The notes beneath the pieces were generated by a model. That model saw only the letters and a list, made by a program, of their open reading frames with translations. It searched no databases and was not told the DNA's origin. The translations under genes and the position numbers were made by a program. From assembly GCA_019422105.1 (NCBI GenBank), contig JAHZDZ010000002.1, positions 254,685-312,245 on the forward strand: 57,561 bases of DNA, read 5' to 3'. The stretch comes from Bacillota bacterium (lineage in GTDB: Bacteria > Bacillota > Clostridia > Lachnospirales > Anaerotignaceae). This document shows, one piece after another, positions 16,382-24,741 of the stretch; the first letter of the stretch is position 1, and the number at the start of each line of letters is the position of its first letter.

Positions 16382-18529
16382 ATGGGACTGAACAAAATAA
16401 TTGACTTTATCATAAACAAAAGAAAGCTTGTGGAAAAGCTGTTTGGCATTATGGTCATAATCAGCATTATTTGTATCCCATTTGTAAAGGTCAACTATGA
16501 CTTGAGCGAGTATCTGCCGGAATCGGTGGCCTCCAGGCAGGGACTGAATATTATGGAGGATGAATTCGGGTATCCGGGTACAGCAAGAATTATGATAGGG
16601 CCTGTTTCTATCTACGAGGCAAAGGTATATAAGGATAAAATAGAAAATGTAGACGGTGTGGATATGGTGATGTGGGCAGATTCCTCCCAGGATGTATACC
16701 AGTCCAGCATTTTTATTAAATACAGGGACATTGAGGATTACTACAAGGACGATTATGCTGTGATGGACGTTACCTTTGATGAGGGGGATTCCAGCAGTCT
16801 GACCCATCAGGCAATAGATAAAATAAAAGAAATTACAGGGGATAAGGGTTATTTTGCAGGGACGGCGGTACAGAACAAATCCCTGAGTGAAACACTGATA
16901 CGGGAGGTTTCCGTTGCCCTTGTACTTGGTGTTTTTATGATAGGAGCCATATTGTGTCTGACAACTACCTCCTGGTTTGAGCCTGTGCTGTTTTTGCTGA
17001 TTATGGGTATTGCCATCATTATCAATATGGGAACCAATATTGTATTGGGGACTATTTCTTTTTTAACCTTTGCGGTGGCGGCTATTTTGCAGCTGGCAAC
17101 CTCCATGGACTACTCCATATTCCTGCTTCATGCCTTTACCAGATATAAGGAGCAGGGCCAGGACTCCAATGAGGCCATTGCCAATGCCATCAGGGAGTCC
17201 GTATCCAGTATTTTATCCAGCGGCACGACGACTGTTGTCGGTTTTATCGTTCTTGCATTTATGCGTTTTACCATAGGCAGGGACATGGGAATCGTATTGG
17301 CAAAGGGTATTATTATCAGTATGATTACGGTTTTGTTTTTGATGCCCTCTTTAATACTGCGGTGGAATGAGCGTACGGAAAAATACGCCCACCGATCCTT
17401 TATGCCGTCCTTCCGTCCTTTGGGAGAATTTATACACAAAATAAGATATGGAATTCTGGCTTTTGTCTTAATCATTACCATACCGGCCTATGTGGGGCAG
17501 GGGATGAATTCCTTCCTTTATGGAAATGACGCCCTTGGATCCAGTGAGGGAACTAAGGTGTATGAGGATGAAAATGCCATTAATGAGCGGTTTGGCAAAA
17601 GCAATCTGATGCTGGCCTTAGTGCCGAATTCCTCCATGGTGACAGAGAAGCTTCTGAGCGATGAGATTGAGTCCCTTCCCTACACAAAGAGTGTAACCTC
17701 TCTTGCGGGTACGCTGCCGGAGGGAATACCGGAGGGCTTTTTGCCTGAGAATTTGACGGGTCAGCTCCACACGGAGGAGTATTCCAGAATACTGATTATG
17801 GTGCGTTCCTCCAATGAAAGTGAATTTGCTTTTCAATGCTCCGATGAGATACAGTCTATACTCCAAAAATATTATCCAGAAAACTCTTATCTGGTTGGCG
17901 TAACGCCCTCCACCCAGGATATCAAAGCAACCATTACCGATGACTACAGCAGGGTTAATATTATATCTTTGCTTGGCGTAGCTATTGTTGTTATGTTCAC
18001 CTTCCGCTCCGCTATTGTGCCGATTATCGTTATGATACCCATTGAGGTTGCTATCTTTATTAACATGGCAATCCCTTATTTATTGGGAGACACCATGATA
18101 TTTATGGGCTATATTATTGTAAGCTGTCTGCAGCTGGGAGCGACTATTGACTATTCCATACTGGTGACCAGTAATTATCTGGCGGCCAGAGATCAGCATG
18201 ATAAAAAGGAGTCTGCTATTCTCACCATCACCAAAAGCGCGTTGTCCGTTCTAACCAGCGGCGCCATACTGACAACGGCAGGCTATGGCCTGTTTTTCAC
18301 CTCCTCCGTTGCGGCCATTGCCGATATTGGACGGCTGGTTGGAAGGGGTGCTCTATTCAGTATGCTTCTGGTTTTGGGACTTCTGCCCATCCTTTTGATT
18401 TTGGGAGATAATTTCATTTTCAATCAAAAAAGAAGGATGGATAAGCTGATACGGGAGAGAAGAAGGCTGAGGGCCGAGCTGAAGGAAAACATCAGGGAAA
18501 AATTAGGACATTCGCTTGATTTGAAATAA
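16382..18529 (+). CDS. MMPL/RND-family transporter (HAE3-like)
   Basis: About 715 residues with twelve predicted spans in two homologous halves, each half having one span, a large outer loop and five more spans. Family features include LQLATSMDYSIFLLHAF in the first half and LQLGATIDYSILVTSNY in the second, the paired GxxxDY motifs around which proton coupling residues sit. Members export lipids or other hydrophobic compounds. Upstream in-frame starts exist, but GGGGGA fits ATG 16382. It is 13 bp before a secreted coiled-coil protein gene and controlled by the divergent TetR gene. Substrate unknown. Confidence 0.92.
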   Translation: MGLNKIIDFIINKRKLVEKLFGIMVIISIICIPFVKVNYDLSEYLPESVASRQGLNIMEDEFGYPGTARIMIGPVSIYEAKVYKDKIENVDGVDMVMWADSSQDVYQSSIFIKYRDIEDYYKDDYAVMDVTFDEGDSSSLTHQAIDKIKEITGDKGYFAGTAVQNKSLSETLIREVSVALVLGVFMIGAILCLTTTSWFEPVLFLLIMGIAIIINMGTNIVLGTISFLTFAVAAILQLATSMDYSIFLLHAFTRYKEQGQDSNEAIANAIRESVSSILSSGTTTVVGFIVLAFMRFTIGRDMGIVLAKGIIISMITVLFLMPSLILRWNERTEKYAHRSFMPSFRPLGEFIHKIRYGILAFVLIITIPAYVGQGMNSFLYGNDALGSSEGTKVYEDENAINERFGKSNLMLALVPNSSMVTEKLLSDEIESLPYTKSVTSLAGTLPEGIPEGFLPENLTGQLHTEEYSRILIMVRSSNESEFAFQCSDEIQSILQKYYPENSYLVGVTPSTQDIKATITDDYSRVNIISLLGVAIVVMFTFRSAIVPIIVMIPIEVAIFINMAIPYLLGDTMIFMGYIIVSCLQLGATIDYSILVTSNYLAARDQHDKKESAILTITKSALSVLTSGAILTTAGYGLFFTSSVAAIADIGRLVGRGALFSMLLVLGLLPILLILGDNFIFNQKRRMDKLIRERRRLRAELKENIREKLGHSLDLK

Positions 18530-18542
18530 GGGGAGGATCACA

Positions 18543-20744
18543 ATGAAAAAAAAGAGAATATTGACAGTATGCCTCGCGGCGGCAGTTGCAGTTTCTTCGT
18601 TTGGGCCTTCTGTGTATGGTGCGCAGCCCGGCGTTTCAGCGGACGAGGCGGTTTATGTAAATCTGGATTATTATGGGATACAGAAGGACATCAGCATTGT
18701 AAAAGGATGCAGCCTGAATAAAAACAGGGAATTTACGGATTACGGCGCCTATGAGGATGTAATTAACATGACGAATTACGCTGTGCCGCAGGTCAAGGGC
18801 GATTCTGTTACATGGAAATTTGAGGATGATGTTGACAGGTTTTATTTTGAGACAAAGCCAAAGGACGGGGCAATCATACTGCCATGGTCCTTTGATGTAT
18901 CCTACAAGCTCAATGGTGTTCCCAAAAAAGCGGAAGAACTCAGAGGCGCTTCCGGTCTGGTTGAAATCAATATTGAGGCGATACCAAATGAAAAGGCTTT
19001 GGACTATTATAAAAACAATATGCTTTTACAGGTGGCGACAATGGTAAATACAGAGGATGCCTATTCTCTGGAGGCGCCGGGAGCACAGCTTCAGTCTATG
19101 GGCACCTACAAGGCGGTTATCTTTGCGGCGCTTCCGGGAGAGCATACCACCTTTACGCTCAGAATCGGCACAGACAGTTTTGAGACAGACGGCATTACTA
19201 TGATGATGATACCGGGAACGCTGGAGCAAATGAAGGAAATCAAGGATATTAAGGAGGCTAAGGATAAAATCAAGGATTCCGCTGACGCCATCCATGACAG
19301 TCTGAATGATATTATCGGAACCCTTGAGGGGATGAGCGGCGGCCTCAGCGAGACCAGAGAGGGCCTGAAGGGATTGAATGCAGCCAGGGACACCATCAGT
19401 AAGGGAAAGGATGCGTTATACGGAAATGCCGATGAGGCGCTGGATGATTTATCCAACATTTCGGAGGAGCTGAATAAGCTGGTGCCCCATTTGCAAAATG
19501 CCCAGACGCTGGTGACGGATATTAACGGAAATATAAATGATATTGTTGCGACAATTGACAGCTCCAAGAAGCAGCTGGAGGAATTCAAGAGTTCCATGAC
19601 GGCGATACAATCAGATATTGAAAGCCTTCGGACAATGCTCAAGGATATGGATGCAAAAAAAGAGGACAGAAAGGAAATATTCAAAAATATTAAGGGCAAT
19701 TTGAAAAGAATCAGCGACAGCATGGATGAGCTTAGGGGGGACTGCCAGAATATGAAAACCTCCTCGGCAATGCTTCACACCTCCACAAACGAGCTGAAAA
19801 ATATATCCAATTACGTCTACACCATCAATTATGCTATCAAGCAGTGCCTTACCTCTCTTGTGGCAGGAGGCGTCATTCCCCCTGAGGTGGGCGGCTCCAT
19901 CGGCGAGGCGACAGGATCCATTGACGAAGATCTGAGGCAAATTGAACACTACTGCAATAATTCCCTTACAGATTTGGCAGATTTTCTGGACTCCACAGAG
20001 GATATGTTTAACGACTTAAAGGGCTTGTGTGAAAGCGGCAGCAACCTTTCTGACGCGCTGCAAAAGGGTGTGGATTTGGGAGATGAATATCTTGTTTTAC
20101 TGGAGGATAATTATGATAATTTTGATTCTCTTCTGGAGGAGACAGAAAATATCAGCCGGACCTTTACAGAATCCTTTGACCAGATGACAAAGCTGATTGA
20201 TAATGTGGATACCCTAAACGATACTTTGAACAATTATAAGGACGGCACCGTTTCCATGCTCAAGGATATGGAGACTTTGACAACACAGCTTGGAAAGGGC
20301 CTTACAAGCTCCGTCAATTTTTTTACCGCTTTTGAAAATCTGCTGAGACAAAGCGGCAATCAGCTGGACGCTGGAACCATGGATACTTTAAACGGCCTCA
20401 TCGGCGTTTTACAGCAGGGAATAGACGGTATTGCAAAAACACCTACGCTGAGAAACGCCAATGATACGATTAAGGACGCAGTGGATAAAGAGCTGGACAC
20501 TTACGAAAACGAGAATAACCTTTTGAATCTGGATGCGGAACAGGAAATGATTTCCTTTACCTCCTCCAAAAACCCTGCGCCGGATTCCATACAGGTCATT
20601 TTGAGGACAGATGAAATCACAAAAGACGATATGGACGACGGAATTACAGATTTTGAGGGGACGCCCCAAAAGGAGGGCTTCTTTGCCCGCATCGGCTCTA
20701 TTTTCAAGAAGATAGCCGATAAAGTGAAATCCATTTTTGAGTAA
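18543..20744 (+). CDS. Secreted coiled-coil protein, partner of the MMPL transporter
   Basis: 733 residues. A signal peptide (MKKKR, then a hydrophobic stretch ending near GAQPG) is followed by a beta-rich N-terminal region to about residue 220 and a very long helical, heptad-like middle (about 225-620) rich in Asp, Leu, Asn and Lys. The tail is short and amphipathic (FFARIGSIFKKIADK) with no clear membrane anchor. It resembles the outer domains of YhgE/Pip-type proteins and may act with the MMPL protein like an adaptor across the cell wall. That role is inference from operon position. The GGGGAGG site supports the start. Confidence 0.75.
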   Translation: MKKKRILTVCLAAAVAVSSFGPSVYGAQPGVSADEAVYVNLDYYGIQKDISIVKGCSLNKNREFTDYGAYEDVINMTNYAVPQVKGDSVTWKFEDDVDRFYFETKPKDGAIILPWSFDVSYKLNGVPKKAEELRGASGLVEINIEAIPNEKALDYYKNNMLLQVATMVNTEDAYSLEAPGAQLQSMGTYKAVIFAALPGEHTTFTLRIGTDSFETDGITMMMIPGTLEQMKEIKDIKEAKDKIKDSADAIHDSLNDIIGTLEGMSGGLSETREGLKGLNAARDTISKGKDALYGNADEALDDLSNISEELNKLVPHLQNAQTLVTDINGNINDIVATIDSSKKQLEEFKSSMTAIQSDIESLRTMLKDMDAKKEDRKEIFKNIKGNLKRISDSMDELRGDCQNMKTSSAMLHTSTNELKNISNYVYTINYAIKQCLTSLVAGGVIPPEVGGSIGEATGSIDEDLRQIEHYCNNSLTDLADFLDSTEDMFNDLKGLCESGSNLSDALQKGVDLGDEYLVLLEDNYDNFDSLLEETENISRTFTESFDQMTKLIDNVDTLNDTLNNYKDGTVSMLKDMETLTTQLGKGLTSSVNFFTAFENLLRQSGNQLDAGTMDTLNGLIGVLQQGIDGIAKTPTLRNANDTIKDAVDKELDTYENENNLLNLDAEQEMISFTSSKNPAPDSIQVILRTDEITKDDMDDGITDFEGTPQKEGFFARIGSIFKKIADKVKSIFE

Positions 20745-20913
20745 AATTGCCCATGAATAAAAAGCAAAACCGCGGACATCTTCCACGCCCGCCTGCTTTT
20801 GGAAGCGCATAAGCAATACTTTTCTCAAAATAAAGCGGAAGGATACCGAAAAGAAATCCAGCTGCCGAAATTGATTTTTCGCAGTATAATACTGAATTTT
20901 CTCGATTTACAAT

Positions 20914-20950
20914 AAACAAACCGGACTGTATTGCAGCCCGGTTTGTTTTT
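20914..20950 (+). terminator. Intrinsic terminator after the coiled-coil protein gene
   Basis: AAACAAACCGG pairs with CCGGTTTGTTT around an inner CTG/CAG pair, ending in TTTTT. It lies 170 bp beyond the stop codon. Confidence 0.8.
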
Positions 20951-21045
20951 ATGTGAAAAACAAATGTGGTGTACTATGCCGAAAAAAAGGCTTGGAATGG
21001 TGAATTTTGGGCAAAAATGCGTGTTTTGGGGGTGACAGAAAGGAA

Positions 21046-21409
21046 TTTTATGGTATAATGATGATAAATTCTTGCGGAGATACCTTGAATCTACGGTTTC
21101 ATGTTCGTCACTTTTGCCAGGGACAAAGCCGCCTGCGGCGTCCGGCTTTTTTGACGGTGGCCAGTACCTTTGCTGCGCAAATGGCTGCCTATGCTGCACA
21201 CTTTAACAGGCAAGCTTGTATGTGTGCTTCTTAAGCGCCTTTTTCTCCGCTTTTATGCTATAATGTTCGCGAAAAAGTGGAGAGAAGCCGAAAAAAGAAT
21301 AATCGGACTGCAAAGCAGGCAGGGAGTGATTCTTAGAAGGCTTCGTTGAGCAATGCGGCCGACAAAGCCGAAGGTTTTGGAAGTTCTCCGCGTAAATTTA
21401 TGGCATAAT
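21046..21409. repeat. Large interspersed element, copy B, upstream of the creatininase gene
   Basis: Shorter relative of copies A and C. It carries three extended -10 boxes: TGGTATAAT (21051-21059, with GTGACA 16 bp upstream), TGCTATAAT (21256-21264) and TGGCATAAT (21401-21409). The last two are 145 bp apart, as in copy A (143 bp). Shared blocks include GCCAGGGACAAA, CTGCGGCGTCCGGCTT and GAAGGTTTTGGA. No gene is supported inside it. Confidence 0.75.
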
Positions 21410-21509
21410 GATAAAATATTTGAACAGAAGTCTTTTTCAGAAAGACAGATTGGCTGATGGCACCAAGGGTTATTATACTTTATTTATATTATCAGAAGGG
21501 GTGTTTTAT

Positions 21510-22271
21510 ATGAGCTACAAATTGGAGGAGAACAGCTGGCAGGAATTGAAGGAAAAGCAGCAGAAATGTGATGTTGCTATTATCCCTATCGGAAGTGTGG
21601 AGCAGCACGGCTACCACCTTCCTCTGGGAACGGATTCCTATGTTGCCAAAATTTTAGGGGAGGAGGCCGCGGAAAAGACAGGGGCAATTGTAACGCCTCC
21701 TGTATGGTTTGGGTGGAGTCCTCATCATATGGCGCTGCCGGGCACTGTCACCATACGGCCGGATGTTTTGGTGGAGTATGTATATGATGTCATTTCCTCC
21801 CTCAACCAGCACGGCTACCGGAAATTTGTGCTGATTAACGGCCATAGAATTGTCAATGTGACCTGGATGCAGATAGCGGCCCAAAAGGCACAGAGTAATC
21901 TGGGAGTGAAGGTAAAGATATTTGATCCGGCTTTTATGTCCAAGGACATTGTGAAGGAACTGGGCTTCGGACCTGTAGGCCATTCAGAGGAGATAGAGAC
22001 TTCCCATATTTTATACAAAATGCCGGAGTTTGTTCATCTGGAAAAGGCGGTGGATAACCCCGTGAAGGAGGAGGATTTGTATTCCGTTGACCCATGCTTC
22101 AGCCATGACACCCTCTGTTATGTGCCAAGTACGGTGGATCATATCAGGCATGCCGGTGAAATTGCAGGGGGCACAACCGGTGAGCCGTCCAAGTCAGACG
22201 CGGCGAAGGGCAAAGTATACCATGACCATCTCATTGATAATCTGGTAAAGATTATAAACGGACTGAAATAA
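21510..22271 (+). CDS. Creatininase-family metal-dependent amidohydrolase
   Basis: 253 residues, the usual size. The family uses two divalent metals to open creatinine-like rings or hydrolyse formamides. Metal-site motifs GSVEQHGYHLPLGTD, INGH and HSEEIETS are present. The usual NGHGGN is NGHRIVN here, so the loop next to the site differs and the substrate is probably not creatinine itself. AGAAGGGG fixes the start at 21510 and discards an N-terminal extension. It is followed by a small membrane protein and a symporter, which suggests import and hydrolysis of one compound. Confidence 0.85.
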   Translation: MSYKLEENSWQELKEKQQKCDVAIIPIGSVEQHGYHLPLGTDSYVAKILGEEAAEKTGAIVTPPVWFGWSPHHMALPGTVTIRPDVLVEYVYDVISSLNQHGYRKFVLINGHRIVNVTWMQIAAQKAQSNLGVKVKIFDPAFMSKDIVKELGFGPVGHSEEIETSHILYKMPEFVHLEKAVDNPVKEEDLYSVDPCFSHDTLCYVPSTVDHIRHAGEIAGGTTGEPSKSDAAKGKVYHDHLIDNLVKIINGLK

Positions 22272-22289
22272 GAAAGGGCAGGGGAGAGT

Positions 22290-22556
22290 ATGAAAAAGAG
22301 TAAAGGGGAATTGCTTTTTTATATTGTTATGATTGTGAGTGTATTGATGGTTAACCCGCCGATACTGTCATTTGTCAATGATTATTGTGTGGAAAACCCG
22401 CTGATGTTTCAGTATCCCACTATGTGGCTGTGGCTTGAATTCTGGTTTGTTGTCATGATTATAGACTTTGTGATTGCCGCTTTTAAGCTGAAAAGCTGGA
22501 ATTGCAGCCAGGATCAGAAGGAAATTGTTCCCGTAGACAGGGATAATAAAAACTAG
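22290..22556 (+). CDS. Small two-span membrane protein of the symporter operon
   Basis: 88 residues with two hydrophobic spans (about 9-28 and 45-65) joined by a segment containing NPPILSFVN and MFQYPTMWLW. Small proteins with this pattern commonly precede sodium:solute symporters and are thought to be accessory subunits. It lies 18 bp after the hydrolase gene and 12 bp before the symporter. No known catalytic feature is visible. Confidence 0.75.
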   Translation: MKKSKGELLFYIVMIVSVLMVNPPILSFVNDYCVENPLMFQYPTMWLWLEFWFVVMIIDFVIAAFKLKSWNCSQDQKEIVPVDRDNKN

Positions 22557-22568
22557 GAGGGCGAGATA

Positions 22569-24038
22569 ATGAATACAGGATTGTGGATTTTATTCGGGTA
22601 TATGATTGTCCTTCTGGGAATCGCGCTGTATGCGGCAAAGCAGGACAAAAAGAATATCAAGGACTTTACAACCGGCGGCGGCCTGGGTATTTTTGTGCTG
22701 ACGCTGACCTTCAGCGCTACCTATCATAGCTCCTATGCTTTTTTGGGTGCAGGCGGCTTTGTGTATACCCATGGCATCGGCTGGTGGGTAAACGGCTTAT
22801 GGACAGTGCTGCCAGGCGTTTTGTTCTGGATTTGGGGCAGACGTTTCTGGTTTGTGGGCAAAAAATATGGCTATATGTCTATTTCCGATTATGTATCGGA
22901 TGTGTATCAGAGCGATCTGCTGGGGCTTCTTGTCAGCGCCATCTGCCTGCTTTTCACTATCCCCTATGTTGCCATGCAGGCCATAGGCAGTGGGTACATA
23001 TTCCAGGTTATCAGTAACGGTCAGCTCAGCTATACCGTCGGAACCTTTTTCTTTTTTGCCATTATGATTGTGTTGGTATTTTTGGGCGGCATGAAGGGTG
23101 TTGCCATAACGGACGCGGCACAGGGCGTTTTCATGTGGGTCGGCCTTGTTATCGGCTCACTTTGGATACTTCTGAAAAATTTTGGCTCTGTGGGAGAAGC
23201 TTACGCTCAGGCGTTCCAGGCGGTGCCTGCTCTTTTTACACTGCCGGGGCCAAAGGGCCTTGTCACGCCTGGGGACTGGCTTTCCCGCTGGCTTGTCATC
23301 ACCATTGGCATGATGATGTTTCCGCATATTACACTGCGCTTTTTTGCAGGTAAATCACTCAGGGTATTGAAGTGGTCCTCTGTGTTTTCATCCATCTATT
23401 TGACATCCATTTATATTTTTACACCCGCTATCGGTATGGCCGGAAATGTGCTTATGCCGGGTATTGCATCAGCTGACACTATATTCCCCGAGCTTTTGCT
23501 GAAATACACACCTATGGTGTTTGCGGCTCTGGTAATTGCCGGTGCCCTGGCGGCGTCCATGTCAACGGGAGACTCTCAGCTTCATGCGGTAAGCGCCCTG
23601 GTATCGACGGATGTTTACAAAAAATATGTCAACAAAAAGGCGGATGACTATACGCTGTACAAGGTGGCAAAAATAAGCGTTCTGGTGTTTGGTATTATCT
23701 CCGTAATCTTCGCTTTGCAAAAGCCTGATATGTTGGGCAACATCCTGAATCTGGCCAACAGCGGCGTTGCGGCTTTGGCGCCTACAGTTATCGGCGGCGT
23801 TTACTGGAAAAAAGCGACGAAGCAGGGCGCTCTTGCAAGTATAGTAATTGGAGAGGGCGTTATGGTTGTTTTAACCTATATCACTAAGACATCTCCTCTT
23901 GGCTTGAGCGGCGGTCTTTGGGGTATGCTGGTGGCCTTTGTCGTTTTCCTTGTTGTTTCTTCAGTGACGCAGAAGGAAATCCATCCGCATACAGTAGAGG
24001 TTATTGATGAAATCAACGGTTTTTTTGAGAAAGCTTGA
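22569..24038 (+). CDS. Sodium:solute symporter (SSS family)
   Basis: 489 residues and about thirteen membrane spans, the family norm. SSS signatures are recognisable: DFTTGGGLG near residue 35, GGMKGVAITDAAQG near 180, and a later ALAASMSTGDSQLHAVSAL region, which contributes to the sodium site. The family imports sugars, amino acids, pantothenate or small organic acids with Na+. Gene context suggests the substrate of the upstream creatininase-family hydrolase, but the sequence does not name it. GGAGGGCG precedes the ATG. Confidence 0.93.
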   Translation: MNTGLWILFGYMIVLLGIALYAAKQDKKNIKDFTTGGGLGIFVLTLTFSATYHSSYAFLGAGGFVYTHGIGWWVNGLWTVLPGVLFWIWGRRFWFVGKKYGYMSISDYVSDVYQSDLLGLLVSAICLLFTIPYVAMQAIGSGYIFQVISNGQLSYTVGTFFFFAIMIVLVFLGGMKGVAITDAAQGVFMWVGLVIGSLWILLKNFGSVGEAYAQAFQAVPALFTLPGPKGLVTPGDWLSRWLVITIGMMMFPHITLRFFAGKSLRVLKWSSVFSSIYLTSIYIFTPAIGMAGNVLMPGIASADTIFPELLLKYTPMVFAALVIAGALAASMSTGDSQLHAVSALVSTDVYKKYVNKKADDYTLYKVAKISVLVFGIISVIFALQKPDMLGNILNLANSGVAALAPTVIGGVYWKKATKQGALASIVIGEGVMVVLTYITKTSPLGLSGGLWGMLVAFVVFLVVSSVTQKEIHPHTVEVIDEINGFFEKA

Positions 24039-24114
24039 CGGCTTGGCAAGCGGACTGTAACTGAATTTTTTCTGTCAAAAGGCAGAAGCAGATTAAATCA
24101 GCTTTTAAACTTTG

Positions 24115-24150
24115 GCCCTCCACGTGTTTTAATTGGGAGGGCTTTATTCT
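24115..24150 (+). terminator. Intrinsic terminator after the symporter operon
   Basis: GCCCTCC (24115-24121) pairs with GGGAGGGC (24135-24142), followed by TTTATTCTATT. Confidence 0.65.
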
Positions 24151-24276
24151 ATTGAAATAAAAATAACTGAAATATGATGGCAGACTGAAATAAAACAGAA
24201 GGAAGAAAAGAGGCTTGTTTATTATTTATGGTGAGAAGTGACCAAGTAAAACGCAGGTTTTACGAGGAACACCGCA

Positions 24277-24720
24277 TTTTTGATAGAATGAACGTTAAGT
24301 TTAAGCGGAGAACCTCGAAATCTGCGGTTTCTCGCTCATCACTTTTGCCAAAGGCAAAAGCCGCTGCTGCGGATTTTATTCTCTCTCCACAACGCTTACA
24401 CATTCCATGTGTTTGGCGTTATCGTCTAAACCGTTCCAAAATTCTTGGGTTGCGCTCCAAGTGCTCCTCCTGTCGCTCACACCTGCGGTGTCCGGCTTTC
24501 TTGCCGGTGAGCGTACATTTGCTGCGCAAATGGTTTCTTATGAACACCCTTTTACAGGCGAGCCTGCACAGTGTGCTCATTAGCCGCCCTTTTCTCCGCT
24601 TTTATGATATAATATCCGCAAACAAGGGTTGAGAAAGCCGAAAAAGAAACAGTCTGGCTTTTTTAAAGGCAAAGAGTGTTTCTTTGAAAGATTCGAGGAG
24701 TGTTGTTTTAATGATATAAT
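24277..24720. repeat. Large interspersed element, copy C
   Basis: The most complete uninterrupted copy. It has the GCGGAGA start, TGCGGATTTTATTCTCTC, ACACATTCCATGTG (an ACACAT/ATGTGT dyad), TTTGGCGTTATCGTC, CGTTCCAAAAT, TCCTCCTGTCGCTCAC, TTGCTGCGCAAATG, and a right end with GAAAGATTCGAGGAG. Extended -10 boxes lie at 24605-24613 and 24712-24720. The last is only 22 bp from the next start codon. Confidence 0.75.
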
Positions 24721-24741
24721 AGACACAAAGGGGTGATGGCA

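Noticed and set aside
21007..21234. 75-codon plus-strand frame in repeat copy B
   Set aside because: It lies in repeat sequence shared with copies A and C, where the frame is not kept.
24228..24632. 134-codon plus-strand frame in repeat copy C
   Set aside because: Same repeat blocks in copies A and B read differently; no family resemblance.
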